DNA of 64,000 nucleotides. Source: Thuidium tamariscinum. Lineage: Eukaryota > Streptophyta > Bryopsida > Hypnales > Thuidiaceae. The notes beneath the pieces were generated by a model, which saw only the letters and a program-made list of their open reading frames with translations, did not search any database and was not told where the DNA came from. Shown piece by piece: positions 25,338 through 36,174 of this stretch (position 1 is the first letter of the stretch; every line of letters starts with the position of its first letter). The position numbers were made by a program, and so were the translations under genes. The DNA is taken from the NCBI GenBank assembly GCA_947034885.2, contig OX344750.2:1054001-1118000 (forward strand). The letters run 5' to 3'.

Positions 25338-25591
25338 GTGAAATCAAAAAACGAAACCCTAATACAAAAAATCAAAAACTGAGAGAGGAAGAGAAAGAGG
25401 GAGCTCGAAAACGAGCTCCCAGTTTTCTCAGCGCGGTCAGTCGCCGCCGCCGGGAGGCGTCACGCGGCGTCATCTGGCGGTGGCTGGCGGCCGCGCGGCT
25501 GCCGGGCGGAGTGGGGAGCAGGTCTGGCCCGCAGCTCCCCAGCCCCGGGCCAGCGCGGACCTGCCTGCCGGGCGGAGTGGAGATGCTCTTA

Positions 25592-25756
25592 GTGCCGGGC
25601 CACCCACGGTCCCGGGGTTCTCGTTCTCCATCCTTGTCCTGTTTCCGCTGCTGATTGAAGAGTTTGCTCCGAGTTCGCCAGAGTGTTTTAAGATAGGTTT
25701 TTCTCTTCGGCAGTGCAATACAATTCTGGTTTAGTGGAGGTGCCCCTGCGGCAACG
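25592..25756 (+). promoter_or_regulatory. SLU7 5' leader / promoter-proximal region squeezed against a transposon end
   Basis: Only 165 bp separate the Harbinger right end and its TTA target from the SLU7 ATG. The stretch has moderate GC and no clear TATA box, and looks like a 5' leader. Promoter elements must therefore lie in this short stretch or inside the GC-rich transposon end (25430-25588). The transcription start cannot be read from sequence. Confidence 0.4.
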
Positions 25757-28700
25757 ATGGCGACGGCGTCAGGTATGCTTCGAACTCATGACTTTTTCTA
25801 TTTTATTTTTATATCAGTTTTTGCGAATTTTGGAGGCGGAGATGTGATTTTCGATGAATGCGGTGGAGTGCGTAATATGGAGAAATTCGATTGTACGGTG
25901 TTGCTGATGTGTTTAATCTCGTGTTGGCAGCCGCTTTCAAGAGTAGGGAGGATCATAGGAAGCAGTTGGAGTTGGAGGAGGCTCGAAAAGCCGGTCTTGC
26001 CCCTGCGGAGCTCGATGAAGATGGAAAGGAGATTAATCCTCATATCCCGCAGTATATGTCATCTGCGCCTTGGTATCTTAACGCTGAAAGACCGGTACGT
26101 TTCGTTTCGTCTTTGTCAGCTTCTTTGTGTTTTAGGGTTGAGAGGGCACGAATAGCAGTGAAAATTTTCAAATTTCTTGGAAGGAGGGTTTTGGTGTTCT
26201 ATGTAGGTTAAAAACATGCATCAGCAATCCCTTTGGTACTGACTTGGACTCTCTTTTTTGGACTTGAAGAGTTTGAAACATCAAAGGAATTGGAAATCGG
26301 ATCCCAATTACACGAAGGATTGGTACGACCGTGGTAAGAAGGTCTTCCAGGCTGATAAGTTCCGTAAAGGAGCTTGCACCAAGTAAGTTTTCATCTAGGT
26401 TAATTATTTGAACGTCGTGTATTGTTGTTAGATTACGCTTTCGTGATTCTTATGATCTTCTTTGCTACTCTCCAATTACTAACTTTGTCTTTCGACTCTG
26501 TGTATATTGTACCTAATATGGAATCTGGTTTGCAGCTGTGGTGCAATGACACATGACTCGAAAACTTGCATGGATCGACCTCGTAAGACCGGTGCGAAGT
26601 TTACAAACAAATTCATCTCTCCGGATGAGAAAATCGAGACATTTGAGTTGGACTACGACGGCAAGCGTGACAGGTGGAATGGTTACGATGCATCCACTTA
26701 CAGTCGAGTTATTGATACGTACGAGGCGCGTGATGAGGCTAGACGCAAGCATCAGAAGGAGGAGCAGCTGAAGCGGCTTGAGCAGAAGAAAAGCTCAAAA
26801 GTCACAGAGACGGACCAAGACAAAGACAGTGACGATGATGAAGACGAAGACGAGGATAAAGATGGAGGGGAAGTCGATGAAGCGAAAGTCGATGAGAGTC
26901 AACAAATGGACTTCGCTAAAGTGGAGAAGCGTGTGCGCACAACTGGAGGAGGCAGCACTGGAACTGTGCGGTAAGTGTCCTCGATTATTTAGCAGCCTGT
27001 CTGGTTCTGCACTTCTCCGTTTGCTAGCGGCAACCTTATACTCCTTTAGCTTACACCTGATCAGTTTAATCCTGAAGGACCGACAATTTTGGGTCTTAAT
27101 ATGATCTTGTGGTTGGTCATGTTGTGAAAAATATAATTGGGGCGCTCAAATTTTAAATCATCGGATTTAATGAAGAACATTTCACAAATATATAAAATTT
27201 AAGGAAAGAGAGCCCCTTACAGCCCTTTCAGAAGTGCTGAAGAACTTACACCCAAATTTGATGTCATCAGCTATCAATTATCCGCTGTTTCTTATTTCAG
27301 GAACATAATAGTTGAGTCCTCTGTATGTTAGAGTTAATATTTCCCCTTTCTTGCTGCGTGATGTTAATTGCTGCTGTGCGCACATTTTCTCAAAGGGATT
27401 TGTGGATAATGATTGATAACGCTACTAATTTTATTTATCTTATTTTGATTGTTTGCAGTAATTTGCGTATTCGAGAAGATACTGCAAAATATTTGCTCAA
27501 TTTGGATGTAAACTCTGCATACTATGATCCAAAAACACGGTCTATGCGTGAAGATCCTCTTCCTGACAGCGATCCTAATGAGAAGTTCTATGAGGTATTG
27601 CTTAAACTTTCTCTGATGTTAACCTTAAATGTGATCTTGCTTGCGTAATGGTACGGAGTGACACACATTAGGATTGTATGAAAGGTCTTGCGCTCTATGC
27701 AGGGGAATGGTGGTGCAGCAACCACTTATTACATATTTCTTATTTTCATCATAGGAATTCGAGTCATGTACTCCTCTTTAGTTTGATGAGGAGCTGCTGC
27801 ATTTTTTTTTTCTACTTTTCGTTGATCTCACAAAGGAAATTGTTGTATATGTTATCAGGGTGACAATCAAAATAGGATTTCCGGGCAGTCCAATGAGTTC
27901 AAGCAACTGAACATACACGCTTGGGAAGCGTTTGAAATGGGTCAAGACATTCACCTCCAGGCTGCACCCTCCCAAGCAGAACTGTTATACAGGGAGTTTA
28001 AGGTCAAGAAGGACACATTGAAGAAACAAACCAAACAAGATATCATGAACAAGTATGGCGATGCAGCGTCTGCAGATATTCCCCCGATGGAATTGTTGCT
28101 GGGTCAAAGTGAGAGGCAAATCGAGTATGACCAGGCAGGCCGAATTATCAAGGGACAGGTATGCTTCAAAGTCTCATTCCTTCAGTGGATTGTTGGTCTG
28201 GCTGGAAGGGTAGTGTCAGTCACAGCATTTCAATTACTTATGTCGTCTTAACAACCTCTGCGGAGTATTCCTGAATGATATTTAGGTGCTTATAATTTTT
28301 CATTCATATCTAGTTGCAAAATGGCAGCAAACATAGTGGACAGTGAGGCTTGAAATCAGTGGTCTTTGGCCCGGCTTTCCAGGGTTAAGTTCTCATTCCA
28401 TGTTCATTCCAGGAAAAAGCTGTGCCCAAGAGCAAATACGAGGAGGATGTTTTCATCAACAATCATTCAACTGTGTGGGGCTCATGGTGGAAGGACCATC
28501 AATGGGGATACAAGTGTTGCAAACAATTTACTAGGAATAGTTATTGCACAGGTCAAGCTGGAATTGAGGCTGCTGAGGCTTCTGCTGAGTTGATGCGAAC
28601 CAATATTGAACGCAAGGAAGCTCTGCAAGAGAAACCCGCTGAAAAGGTTGAGAAGAATCTTGCCAGTTGGGGTTCGGAGGTGCCTGATGACGTGGTGCTT

Positions 28701-29555
28701 GATAAAAAGAAGCTGAAGGAAGCTTTGAAGAAGGTAATAATTTTTCTTCTATAGTTTGTGTAAAATTCGTTTTATCTCGTGGAAATGTGGTTGTGTAATA
28801 TCCGCTGTATGCATCTCTTTATTTAAAGTGTTCAAAATAGGCGAATTGCATTGAAACTTTGATGTCTCATGAACGAGCTAACTTTGAGCTACTTTTACTT
28901 ATATCCAATGACTTGGTTTCAGGAGGATGAGAGGTTACGAGAGGAGAAAGATGATAGGAAGCGCAAGTACAACGTAACTTACAGCAATGATGTAAGTATT
29001 GCCCTTCTTATCTTTGGTTGCATTAGTTAGTCTGCTGGCTGTGCGATGTTACGATACTCAATCAATGGTATGAATTTGTCCATCCTTCCGTTAATTTGTT
29101 GCTCAGCTGTTCAGGCATGCCGCAGCTGAAAATGGAAAGTTCACTTTGGTATATTCCTTCTGTTAAAAATGGAGTGCATGATTTCTTCTTTCTTTACGTA
29201 TATTTTTTTAGTTTCCCAGGAGCTCCCTTAAAGATTTATGTCAACTCCTATACATACGGAAGGTCTTCTTTTGATCATTTGGACACTTTATGGTTAATCT
29301 GTCACTTCCATTCATCAATTCTGCGTACTATTTTCTGGAATTGATGCGTTTTGCTGCTGAGCTTGAGATGAGTGTTCAATTCATTACGAGTCACTGACCT
29401 ATGCACCTGGAGGGATCAGGACTCGTTCCAGGGTGGGATTTTGTTACATACTAACAGCTGATACATGTTATTTGCACCAGGTCACACAAGAGGAAATGGA
29501 AGCTTACAGGATGAAGAAGGTGCACCATGATGACCCCATGAAAGATTTCCTCTAG
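25757..29555 (+). CDS. SLU7: Pre-mRNA-splicing factor SLU7, 9 coding exons
   Basis: Second-step splicing factor of the nuclear spliceosome that helps choose the 3' splice site. Coding exons: 25757-25772, 25931-26094, 26270-26382, 26536-26970, 27459-27594, 27859-28158, 28413-28733, 28923-28991, 29481-29555. All introns are GT-AG, and the sum is 1629 nt, giving 542 residues, close to the plant family length. The N-terminus [16 protein letters not shown] and the block [16 protein letters not shown] are typical. The CCHC zinc knuckle is Cys96, Cys99, His104 and Cys109. A Lys/Glu linker with an Asp/Glu-rich stretch, the [18 protein letters not shown] block and the [10 protein letters not shown] block follow. 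The C-terminus ends MKDFL, as in the family. No break was seen, and the gene looks functional. The first exon encodes only five residues. Confidence 0.95.
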
Positions 29556-30080
29556 AGCCTACTCACCAGCAGATTAGACCTTATTCTGCATAAGCACTAA
29601 TGCGTGAAGTCTTCCTTTTGGGTTGGAGAATTGTTGGCAGATGGCTATGCCATGTGTTTTTCAGAACCCACCTGTGTACATTAATCTACATTGAGAGATT
29701 GCTGCCTTTTCCTTGGCTTTTAGTAGTGGGTGTGAAGGCAGGACGATGGCTTGGTGAATAGAATCATTGAGTCCTACGAAGATGGACCCCCCACAAGGAA
29801 GATGCATGAAACCTTATCACATCTCATTAGTTTTTTTGGACCTCAACTTGGGTATTGTTAGATGTCCATGTATCTATTCTAAAATTAAATTTGGGAGCAG
29901 AGGGTTTTTTCATTTCTCATGAAGTGCCTAAGTGGTGATATTAATCTTGTAACATCGCTGCAGATATGAAGTGTGTAATGCATGATACAGAATTCTTGCT
30001 TGTAAGGTAGAGCTACAATCGTTCATGAGGGGTCAGTAATTTGGTCTTGGTCTTGAATACTTTTGAATTTTTTTAAGTAG
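29556..30080. other. SLU7 3' flank
   Basis: Non-coding. It probably contains the 3' untranslated region in its first part. I could not identify a canonical AATAAA signal with confidence. No other gene was seen. Confidence 0.4.
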
Positions 30081-30089
30081 ATGATCTGC

Positions 30090-30600
30090 ATGGTTTCCAA
30101 AAGCATGATCTCCATAAAGACTTGCTTGGCCTTACAAGGTTAAATGTTGTAGTGGAGCTCCTAATTTCAACATTCACTAGGGTGGCCTGTGCCGTTGCCA
30201 TGGTCTGGGAAAACAATAGAATAAATAATTTTTTAATTTTTTTAATGTATAGAAATTTCAAAATTCAATAACTTTCATGCCGTAGGTTGGAACACCATAA
30301 ATCAAAGCCTGTGCACCCCTCCTTGCCGAGGGCTTTCCGATGGTACCAAACATGCACCCAGGGGACTCACGGTCCGGGAGATCTCAATGTAACAAACATC
30401 CAAACAAACATCCAAACAAACAACCTATCTTCATAGGAGGATGCATATATTATGTAGAAAGTAACACATTAGTACATATGACATTGGTGATTCTATTTCC
30501 ATCTACAATTTGGTTATCTTATATGATATTTTTTTAACTTGAAGTTTTTTTTGGTGATTTCATTTAAAATTTTACTAATTATTTTCTATAGGCTTGGTGT
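30090..30600. repeat. Dispersed repeat R, copy 1
   Basis: Resembles 55905-56135. Shared landmarks in the same order are a GTGGAGCTCC motif, a CATATATTA-G-TAGAAA stretch, ATTTGGTGATTTCAT-like text and CTATAGGCTTGGT. The copies are strongly diverged, and 30290-30390 is an insert not found in the other copy. No protein motif was seen. Confidence 0.5.
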
Positions 30601-30805
30601 AAAGTTCATTATTTTGTTGCAAGATGATGACAAAATGCCAAAAAATAAATTGGTTAGGAAGATTTTGAGGCCAAAAAGGAGTTGATGGATGACTTTCATG
30701 AATGTTCCTACCGGACACATTGGTCCAAAAATCAAATCAATTTTGAAAAAGTACCTTGGTGAAAGGCCTTGTTATTTAGGATTAATCCCGTAATGCCATT
30801 GTAGA

Positions 30806-31255
30806 CACCAAGTGTTTGGTGGATGACAAAGAATTTTCGCATATAAGTTACATTGTGTTTTTTTAGAGCTATAAGTCTAAAATATAGAGATTTCAACCAC
30901 ACAATCTTGTAGTGTATGTGTTAGAAATGTTATTAATCAAATTTGGAGTCATATGGTTGCATAGTTTTGAAAACAGTTATTAAAACTTTCCTAGAAACAC
31001 ATATGGAGGTGAAATTTGATTTTTTGAACCTATTCAAATGAAAAAACTTTTAACCTTAAAAGGACACAATGGTGATTGTAAGAATCATCCATTTTGATAC
31101 TATGGGAATCATTGGTTTAAGAAAATCTAAAAGCATTCATTAGAAGTCAAATTATTGTAGAATAAGTTCTTTCCTTTCTACAAATAATTTCGATAGTTGC
31201 TTTTAGTCCCACACCAAAAGATTCTTTGTCATCTACTAGATACTAAATTTCGTTC
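30806..31255. repeat. Repeat with inverted ends GATGACAAAGAAT
   Basis: Starts near AAGTGTTTGGTGGATGACAA and ends with the inverted relative ATTCTTTGTCATCTACTAGA near 31213-31240. Similar ends occur at 35268-35673, and single ends near 32690-32720 and 43598-43640, so this looks like an old family of small foldback-type elements. No target duplication could be defined and there is no coding sequence. Confidence 0.4.
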
Positions 31256-31534
31256 TTGACATTAAACAATAAAGTGCTTCAAAATCAGTATAAAAACACA
31301 TTAATTTGGTGAAAAATAATATCATTCAATTGACTCATTGTGTCTTCAAAATTGTTTTGAAATGCTGAAAATACCAAAAAAGTTGCAAAAAACATATCCA
31401 TGGTTCAATTTCCTTCTACTAAAATGCATCTCATTCATTCATAACTGTTTGGATTGATATGAAATTTAAATTACACAAACTAAACTAATATGTATACCTT
31501 TTCAAAAAAAATAATTAGAAATGAATACTCTAGG

Positions 31535-31685
31535 CACTACAAAAAAACAAGGGAATAAATGACTTATCCACCAAGTCATTATGGACAACAATGGCAAAAT
31601 GACTACAAAATGATTATTTTGTAACTATTGTTGTCCACAATGACTCTATGGATAAGTCATTTGTACCCTTGTTTTTTTTGTAGTG
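31535..31685. mobile_element. 151-bp foldback MITE with CACTA-type ends
   Basis: The two halves are near-perfect inverted repeats meeting around 31605-31615. Ends are CACTACAAAAAAACAAGGG and its inverse CCCTTGTTTTTTTTGTAGTG. CACTAC termini are typical of the CACTA (En/Spm) superfamily. The 3-bp flanks (AGG and ATG) do not match, so the target duplication is lost or the family assignment is wrong. Confidence 0.7.
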
Positions 31686-32126
31686 ATGAGGAAGAAATAA
31701 GTTGCCAAAGTTCACTATAATCCAAAATAGTGTGGATTTTGAACTTAAAATTGCTCCCAAATATTCAAAAAAATTTGGAGTGACATGAAAATTATACCAT
31801 AATAACTAGAACTTAAGGATAATATAATCCAACAAATTTGATTGAAAATGACCTTTGGATGAAGAAAATACAAGCCCTTAAAGTTGCAACCATCAAAATG
31901 CAATTTAGTGAATTCAAATTAAGGCTAGGAACTTTGAATGGCTTTCAAAAAGTTTGTACATCTTGGATTAATTTGAAACTCTTACCACAAAAATAAAAGA
32001 CAAAGTGTAAACTTTTCAAAAAAAATTATAAAAGTTGAACATTGGATGCAAAAGTTATAGCATTTTGAATTGGACTTCCATACTATGTGAGGATTCTTTT
32101 AGTCTACTTGGGCAATGAGGGGTTAA

Positions 32127-32514
32127 CCCATTAAGGACTAGTCAACCACTTTTGGGTTGATATTGAAATTTTTTTTTGGTAGCTAAAGTTTTAGAAAGAA
32201 TTTGGATATAAATAGAAAGGAACAAGTGCGGAGAATTGAAAATTGAATGCATTAAAACAAGAATTATAGCAATGTATGCTAGCATGCAATTTAGGGTTTG
32301 AAAAAAATAATGAATTATGGGCTAAAAACACAAAAATCTTCTAACAAGAGAACCTTCAATTGCCAAAAAATTGAAGAGGCCTAAAATTTCATGCTAATTT
32401 CATTAGTGTGCTTAAATCTTCGAAATGCATCATGATGTGGTATTTTTTTCCATATTTAACTTGGGGCTAGAAAATATTTTGCCTACCTCCAAATCAACCA
32501 TGGTCCTTAATGGG
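32127..32514. mobile_element. 388-bp TTAA-flanked element
   Basis: Bounded by TTAA at 32123-32126 and 32515-32518. Its termini are inverted repeats: left CCCATTAAGGAC, right GTCCTTAATGGG. CCC termini with TTAA duplication are the mark of piggyBac-type elements. It is non-coding and therefore non-autonomous. It shares the TTAA/CCC layout with 34327-35265 and 44693-45339 but not their sequence. Confidence 0.65.
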
Positions 32515-32845
32515 TTAACCGTTAATTCTATAAGCGAATGGATTGGTCACTATGGTAATCAACCTATTTGGTAGCTTGTGAATCATTTGCTCAATGAAAC
32601 CAAAAGTACTTATTGGAAGTCAAACTAATGTGGAAGATTTTCTTTTTAATACAAAATTCCAAAGATGAATATATTTTTGACCTATATAGAAAGATTCTTT
32701 ATCATCCATTGGATATTTAGTATTTCTGGCATCCTTATAGGAATAAAGCATTTAGCCCATGTGGCTAGGGTAGTCATCCAAATCACTCTTGTCATTGACC
32801 TAATATGTGCATTCTTTATAACTATAGTAAACAATGAAGTCATCC

Positions 32846-33048
32846 CACTACAAGAGAATGGGGTCTTTTAAGTAGTGTCCTAGACATCATGTCTTTAAAG
32901 TAATGTCTTTTAATGCATCTTTTAAGTAAAATTTTATTAAAAAAACTATCTTTTTAGTAAAATTTTACTTAAAAGATGCATTAAAAGACATTACTTAAAA
33001 GACATGATATCTAAGACACTACTTGAAAGACCCCATTCTCTTGTAGTG
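32846..33048. mobile_element. 203-bp foldback MITE with CACTA-type ends
   Basis: A long hairpin with termini CACTACAAGAGAATGGGG and the exact inverse at the right end, and a short A/T-rich centre near 32935-32950. The 3-bp flanks TCC and TCT match at two of three bases, compatible with a CACTA-type 3-bp duplication. No coding sequence. Confidence 0.7.
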
Positions 33049-34322
33049 TCTATTGACCACTTTCTGGCATCAACATCCTTCAATAATTAAATTTTAAAAA
33101 AATTATACTTTTTTAATATTTTAATGTTTAAGAAATTTTAAGTAGATAATATACTAAAAAATGTGCAAAGTTTACAACTTATGCATGTAGGGATCAAACT
33201 TATTTTATTGAAATTTAAAATTGTCAAAGTTCAAACTATCTATTCTTACATCTCCTTTGCTTACATTGTTGGTTGTTCTATTGCATGTGCTATGTTTTTA
33301 TATACATAAGATGCTATCTTTTTGTCACATGCACCTTTGATGCCTTGGACTTGATGTACCGTAATAAAGAATTCTATATATACCTATACAAAACAATTGT
33401 TTTTGAATTTTGATTTTCCAACATCTTGAATTTTTGAATGAAAAGAAATTATGCTCAGAAAATCATGCTTGACAATTTCAATTTCTTTCCTATTATAACA
33501 TGAATGCTATAGTCCTTTGAATATAAACTTCATTGTATCGGAATTCAATTTGTAACTTGTGCTCTACCAAAATGGTTATTTAGTATTAGTGAATAATTAG
33601 CCATCTTAAAATTCATGTGGTCTACATTAAAATTCACAAAGGAAATAAGTAGGGTATAATTAGTGACACTTCTCACTTGCTACTTGGTAGACATTGCATA
33701 TTAAAAATCTTGCATAATTTTATCTTAGTATATTAGAGTCCATCATAAATATCAAAATGTTGAATAGTATTTCTAATTAGAAAGATTGAATGATTCAATC
33801 AAAGTATGCCTTACAATCCATCACAATGTCAAATAATATTTCCTACAACACTAAATATGACAAATAAACTTAATGAATAATTAGAAATTATTTGTCAAGA
33901 TTTTGATAAAACAAAGAGGTTAGAGGCTCTCTTTACTTTCAAGAAAAAAACTATTTTTTTGTCACTCACAAGCCATCTATTAGATGAGATTTGAAGCCTT
34001 GGGACCTCGGGCTGTTTCAAGTCTATTTCCAAAATAAATCCTGGAATTGTTGGTTTCTATTAGGCCAACAATTAAAAAAAACAAAAAAACTTGGTCCTCC
34101 TATGCAAAAAAGAGTCTCCAAAAAAATTTCCAAAAATAAAAAAATTAATGACATGGCACAGCGTTAGCTAGGTCAGCTTCCATTGTTTCTATATTCCTTG
34201 CGATAGTCATTGCGTTCTTGCGGTAGTTACTACGTTCTCATAATTTGATAACTTGTGGTCTTTTGGAGGTCTCAAATCTCATCTAATGATTGGGAATAAC
34301 TTTTGAATGTTGAAGCAGATGT

Positions 34323-35269
34323 TTAACCCCTAAAGCCCTGACTATGTTTTCACCAAAAAATGCTCCAAAACTACCATTTCTAATACAAGTGCAATTTTTT
34401 TTAAACACATTTTTGACTCATGTAACCATAGGATCTTGTAGTAAGGTGGTTTGTAAACATGTGGAAAAAATTTCAGAAATTTCCACCGTGTAGATTGCAA
34501 GATATAAGCATTTGAGTTGACAAAAATTGTTTTTTTATCCCTGCGAAAATCCGGGCAGCTGCACTTCACAAGGTCACATTTGTGTGAAAAAAACTTCAAA
34601 ATGGTGGTTACTCTTTGAATTCATACTTCAATGCAAGTTGGCTACATTCTCAAAAAATTTCAAACCATTTGGAATTGTACAACATATACGAAAAAATAAG
34701 TAAGTAGAAAGAAGTAAAAAATGAGCCAAAATACTAAATTGAGAACATTTTATTCATGGAATTGAAAATTTTCAATCCTAATGGTTAAGATGTTGTAATA
34801 AACAATCTACACCTTATGTTGTTGTTTTTTTCCAAAAATATGAAAAATTGAATTAAATGAAGAATTTCAAACTTTTTTTGGACTGTAGAGATTCTGTAAC
34901 TGGCCACAAACCACCCCAAACTCAAAATCTTCATAACTTTTGACTCATTGATCGGAATGGATTGATTCAAAGCTTCCCATGTCTGTATAAACCTAAAGAA
35001 CCAATTTGAAACTTCACTTTAAAAAAAAAGTTTATTTGAAGAAGTTTTTTCAGCTGCCTGGGCTGCCCGCCGAATAAAGGAAACAACATATCCTGCTATA
35101 ACTTTTCAACCGGGAAGTCAAAAGTTATGAAAATTGTTAGGCCTTAAAGCTACTCCTCGGGCACACATTGTATCAAAATTTCAAAGAAAAAAACTAAAAC
35201 TCCATCCGTAGTGAGCTACCCAAAAAATTTATAATCTCAAAAAACGGGGTTCAGGGCTTTAGGGGTTAA
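34323..35269. mobile_element. 939-bp TTAA-flanked element, telomere-like termini
   Basis: The element is 34327-35265 between TTAA at 34323-34326 and 35266-35269. Termini are inverted repeats CCCCTAAAGCCCTGA and TCAGGGCTTTAGGGG. TTAA duplication with CCC-starting ends is typical of piggyBac-type transposons. It is non-coding. Partial relatives of its left part start at 46600 and 47895. The CCCTAAA string equals one plant telomere repeat unit, which may be chance. Confidence 0.75.
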
Positions 35270-35673
35270 TGTTCGATGAATGACAAAAAATCTTTCTTTG
35301 TAGGATAGAAGTGCAACTATTCATCCTCGATATTAAAGGTGGAAAGGGGAGATCTTCAACAATACTTTGATTTCCAATGAGTATATTTGGCTTATTCAAA
35401 ATAGATGATGTGAGATGGTATCGAAATGCATGATTTTCATAGCCATGAATTGGCCTCCTTAACTTTGTAAAGATGAATTGGCCTCTGTGAAAATCATCCT
35501 TTTAGAAGTAGTGTGAATCATCTATTATAAAAAATTCAAAAGCATTCATTGAAGACCAATTGAAACTACTATTCATGACTTCCCCTTTTTGCACAAAAAT
35601 CCAAAGATGAACAATTGCACTTTTGCTTTACATGCATGAATTTCCTATCATCCATTCGACCATTTTGCCATCA
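35268..35673. repeat. Repeat with inverted ends, relative of 30806-31255
   Basis: The left end (TTCGATGAATGACAAAAAAT, with GAAGTGCAACTATTCATC further in) and the right end (GATGAACAATTGCACTTTTG, then CTATCATCCATTCGACCA) are imperfect inverted repeats of about 60 bp. It lies directly against the right side of the TTAA-flanked element. It is non-coding and old. Confidence 0.45.
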
Positions 35674-36090
35674 CTCAGTTATCCCCCTCCCTTAGAACTA
35701 TTGCAATATTGTTTCAATGTTTACAAAGTATAATATTAAAAGGATACTTTTGCAAAACAAAACAGTATTACAATTTGATGGAAATATTGATAGTGTTCTT
35801 GTTGAAGCAGTATTGTTGCAATACTACTTTAGTATTGCGATAATATTCTTTTAGTATCATGCTGCCATACTGTGTAAACATTGAAGCTACGGTATACTGT
35901 TTCAATACGGAATACTTTCCTTGGCATCCTTACTGGGTAAATTTCGTTCCACCTTCATCTTCCTCGGCATCAGATATTCAATTGGAAGTCTTTGAATAAA
36001 CCCAAAGACTGCAGCGAAGTAAAGATGTTCAATTGGATATCATTCCGGGTATGTTCACCTGGTCGGGTCTCTTCAGGTTATTCTGGCCTT
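35674..36090. other. Upstream region of the EF-G gene
   Basis: AT-rich at first, with loosely repeated TATTGCAATACT-like text around 35700-35910, then more balanced in composition from 35930. It probably includes the distal promoter of the EF-G gene. No gene or clear transposon end was seen. Confidence 0.35.
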
Positions 36091-36104
36091 AAACCCTAAA
36101 CCCT
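36091..36104 (+). promoter_or_regulatory. Telo-box upstream of mitochondrial EF-G
   Basis: AAACCCTAAACCCT lies 71 bp upstream of the start codon. In plants the telo-box (AAACCCTAA) is a known motif near transcription starts of genes for the translation apparatus, where it works with other motifs in growth-linked expression. Its place here fits that role. That it acts in this gene is an inference from motif and position. Confidence 0.6.
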
Positions 36105-36174
36105 GCATTTCATCACATTGGTAACTAACGTTTTGTTTCCGAGATTGTGCTTCGTTGCAGCGCTAATCGCAGCG

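Larger units (their letters stand above)
23400..25588. mobile_element. PIF/Harbinger transposon, left end missing
   Basis: Two diagnostic genes face each other: an ORF2-type gene on plus (23407-23787) and the DDE transposase on minus (24039-25337). The right end is identifiable: read inward it is GAGCATCTCCAC, ending at 25588 and followed by TTA (25589-25591), the 3-bp target typical of this superfamily. No matching left terminus was found. ORF2 starts abruptly after retroelement-like sequence, so the left end was probably lost or cut off by it. The right subterminal region (25430-25588) is very GC-rich, unlike its surroundings. The right end is 168 bp from the SLU7 start codon. Confidence 0.8.

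Noticed and set aside
25298-25734. GC-rich open frames next to SLU7
   Set aside because: They overlap the Harbinger right end and the SLU7 leader, contain no known motif, and several frames are open at once because of base composition.
36118-36174. Upstream in-frame extension of mitochondrial EF-G
   Set aside because: It has no ATG, and the ATG at 36175 gives a typical targeting peptide.
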